A stretch of 6,696 nucleotides of DNA, taken from positions 1-6,696 of the forward strand of contig DDVC01000215.1 of NCBI GenBank assembly GCA_002345145.1, given 5' to 3'. The translations under genes and the position numbers were made by a program. The DNA is from Bacteroidetes bacterium UBA2322. Lineage in GTDB: Bacteria; Bacteroidota; Bacteroidia; Chitinophagales; UBA2359. The notes below the pieces were generated by a model. The model saw nothing but the letters and a program-made list of their open reading frames with translations, was not told where the DNA came from and searched no databases. Below are positions 6,563 through 6,696 of this stretch, one piece after another. The stretch's first letter is position 1. Each line of letters begins with the position of its first letter.

Positions 6563-6608
6563 AAAGCGAAGAGTGGATAGTGAAAAATTATGCGTTATTA
6601 GTTATGAA
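6559..6608. repeat. Degenerate heptad repeats at the oxidoreductase stop
   Basis: Starting on the last codons of the oxidoreductase, four 7-base units run in register (GTGAAAA, GCGAAGA, GTGGATA, GTGAAAA). One A follows, then TTATGCG, TTATTAG, TTATGAA. The second group is the complement type of the CTCATAA units at 2934-2968. It is a short tandem repeat, degenerate and probably neutral, and it forms the first part of the gene-free tail. Confidence 0.6.
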
Positions 6609-6615
6609 TGGGTTT

Positions 6616-6673
6616 AGTACTCACTGCTAAATACCTTATACCAATCTACCAAAAGGGTGCAGCCTCGGTTTGA
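6616..6673 (+). repeat. Right arm of the dispersed inverted repeat
   Basis: This is the partner of 1-54 in opposite orientation. The core 6655-6673 is 18 of 19 identical, and the block 6616-6639 is 16 of 24 identical with mostly transitions. It lies in gene-free sequence after the oxidoreductase. ATCTACCAAAA at 6644-6654, just before the core, is also present in the minus-strand reading of the 23-bp repeat at 2783-2893. No transposase or target duplication is visible. Confidence 0.55.
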
Positions 6674-6696
6674 TGTATAAATTGAGCTATTCACCC
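6655..6696 (+). other. Two-part hairpin covering the repeat core
   Basis: GGGTG (6655-6659) pairs with CACCC (6692-6696). After an internal loop, CTCGGTTT (6664-6671) pairs with AAATTGAG (6679-6686) over 8 bp, with two G·U pairs in RNA and a 7-base loop. It ends exactly at the window edge, so it may extend further. It lies about 90 bases after the oxidoreductase stop and lacks a visible T-run. It could be a structured repeat, part of a small RNA or a 3' processing signal. Confidence 0.35.

Noticed and set aside
1..6696. Complete transposon bounded by the terminal inverted repeats
   Set aside because: No transposase, recombinase or target-site duplication is visible, and the genes inside look like ordinary chromosomal genes. 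Kept only as one possible reading of the repeat pair.

Overview
The window looks like chromosomal DNA of a Bacteroidota bacterium, perhaps from the Saprospiria/Chitinophagia side; the lineage is inferred, not proven. The reasons are the absence of Shine-Dalgarno sequences before any gene, AT-rich leaders, two candidate -7 boxes of the Bacteroidota type TAnnTTTG, intergenic heptanucleotide repeats, and the family content. No rRNA, tRNA, CRISPR array, transposase or phage gene was seen.

Layout: 1-439 has no intact gene. It holds one arm of a repeat that recurs inverted at the far end of the window, a strong hairpin built from GCAAAG words, and degenerate heptad repeats. Minus strand, 2347 to 440: a Ser/Thr protein kinase with a single membrane segment and a DUF1573-like extracytoplasmic part. 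Minus strand, 4364 to 2973 and 2774 to 2454: the two halves of an AtuA (DUF1446) protein as separate genes. About 200 bp lie between them, filled with a 23-bp tandem repeat and a heptad repeat. Plus strand, 4532 to 5242: a seven-helix membrane protein of the YwaF/TIGR02206 family. Plus strand, 5300 to 6562: an FAD/NAD(P)-dependent oxidoreductase. The tail 6563-6696 is repeat-rich and ends in a hairpin.

The minus genes and the plus pair diverge from a control region at about 4365-4531. It carries a -7 candidate, a small palindrome and two A/T tracts for the minus side. The two AtuA genes very likely make one functional unit. The kinase lies 106 bp downstream on the same strand and has its own candidate -7 box, so a functional link to AtuA is not shown. 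The membrane protein and oxidoreductase are probably co-transcribed (57 bp apart).

No clear new multi-gene system was found. The most unusual points are the AtuA halves lying in one reading frame around a repeat that is stop-free in all three frames, the inverted repeat pair at the window ends, the kinase/DUF1573-like fusion, and strong enrichment of the hexamer CCCGAT/ATCGGG.
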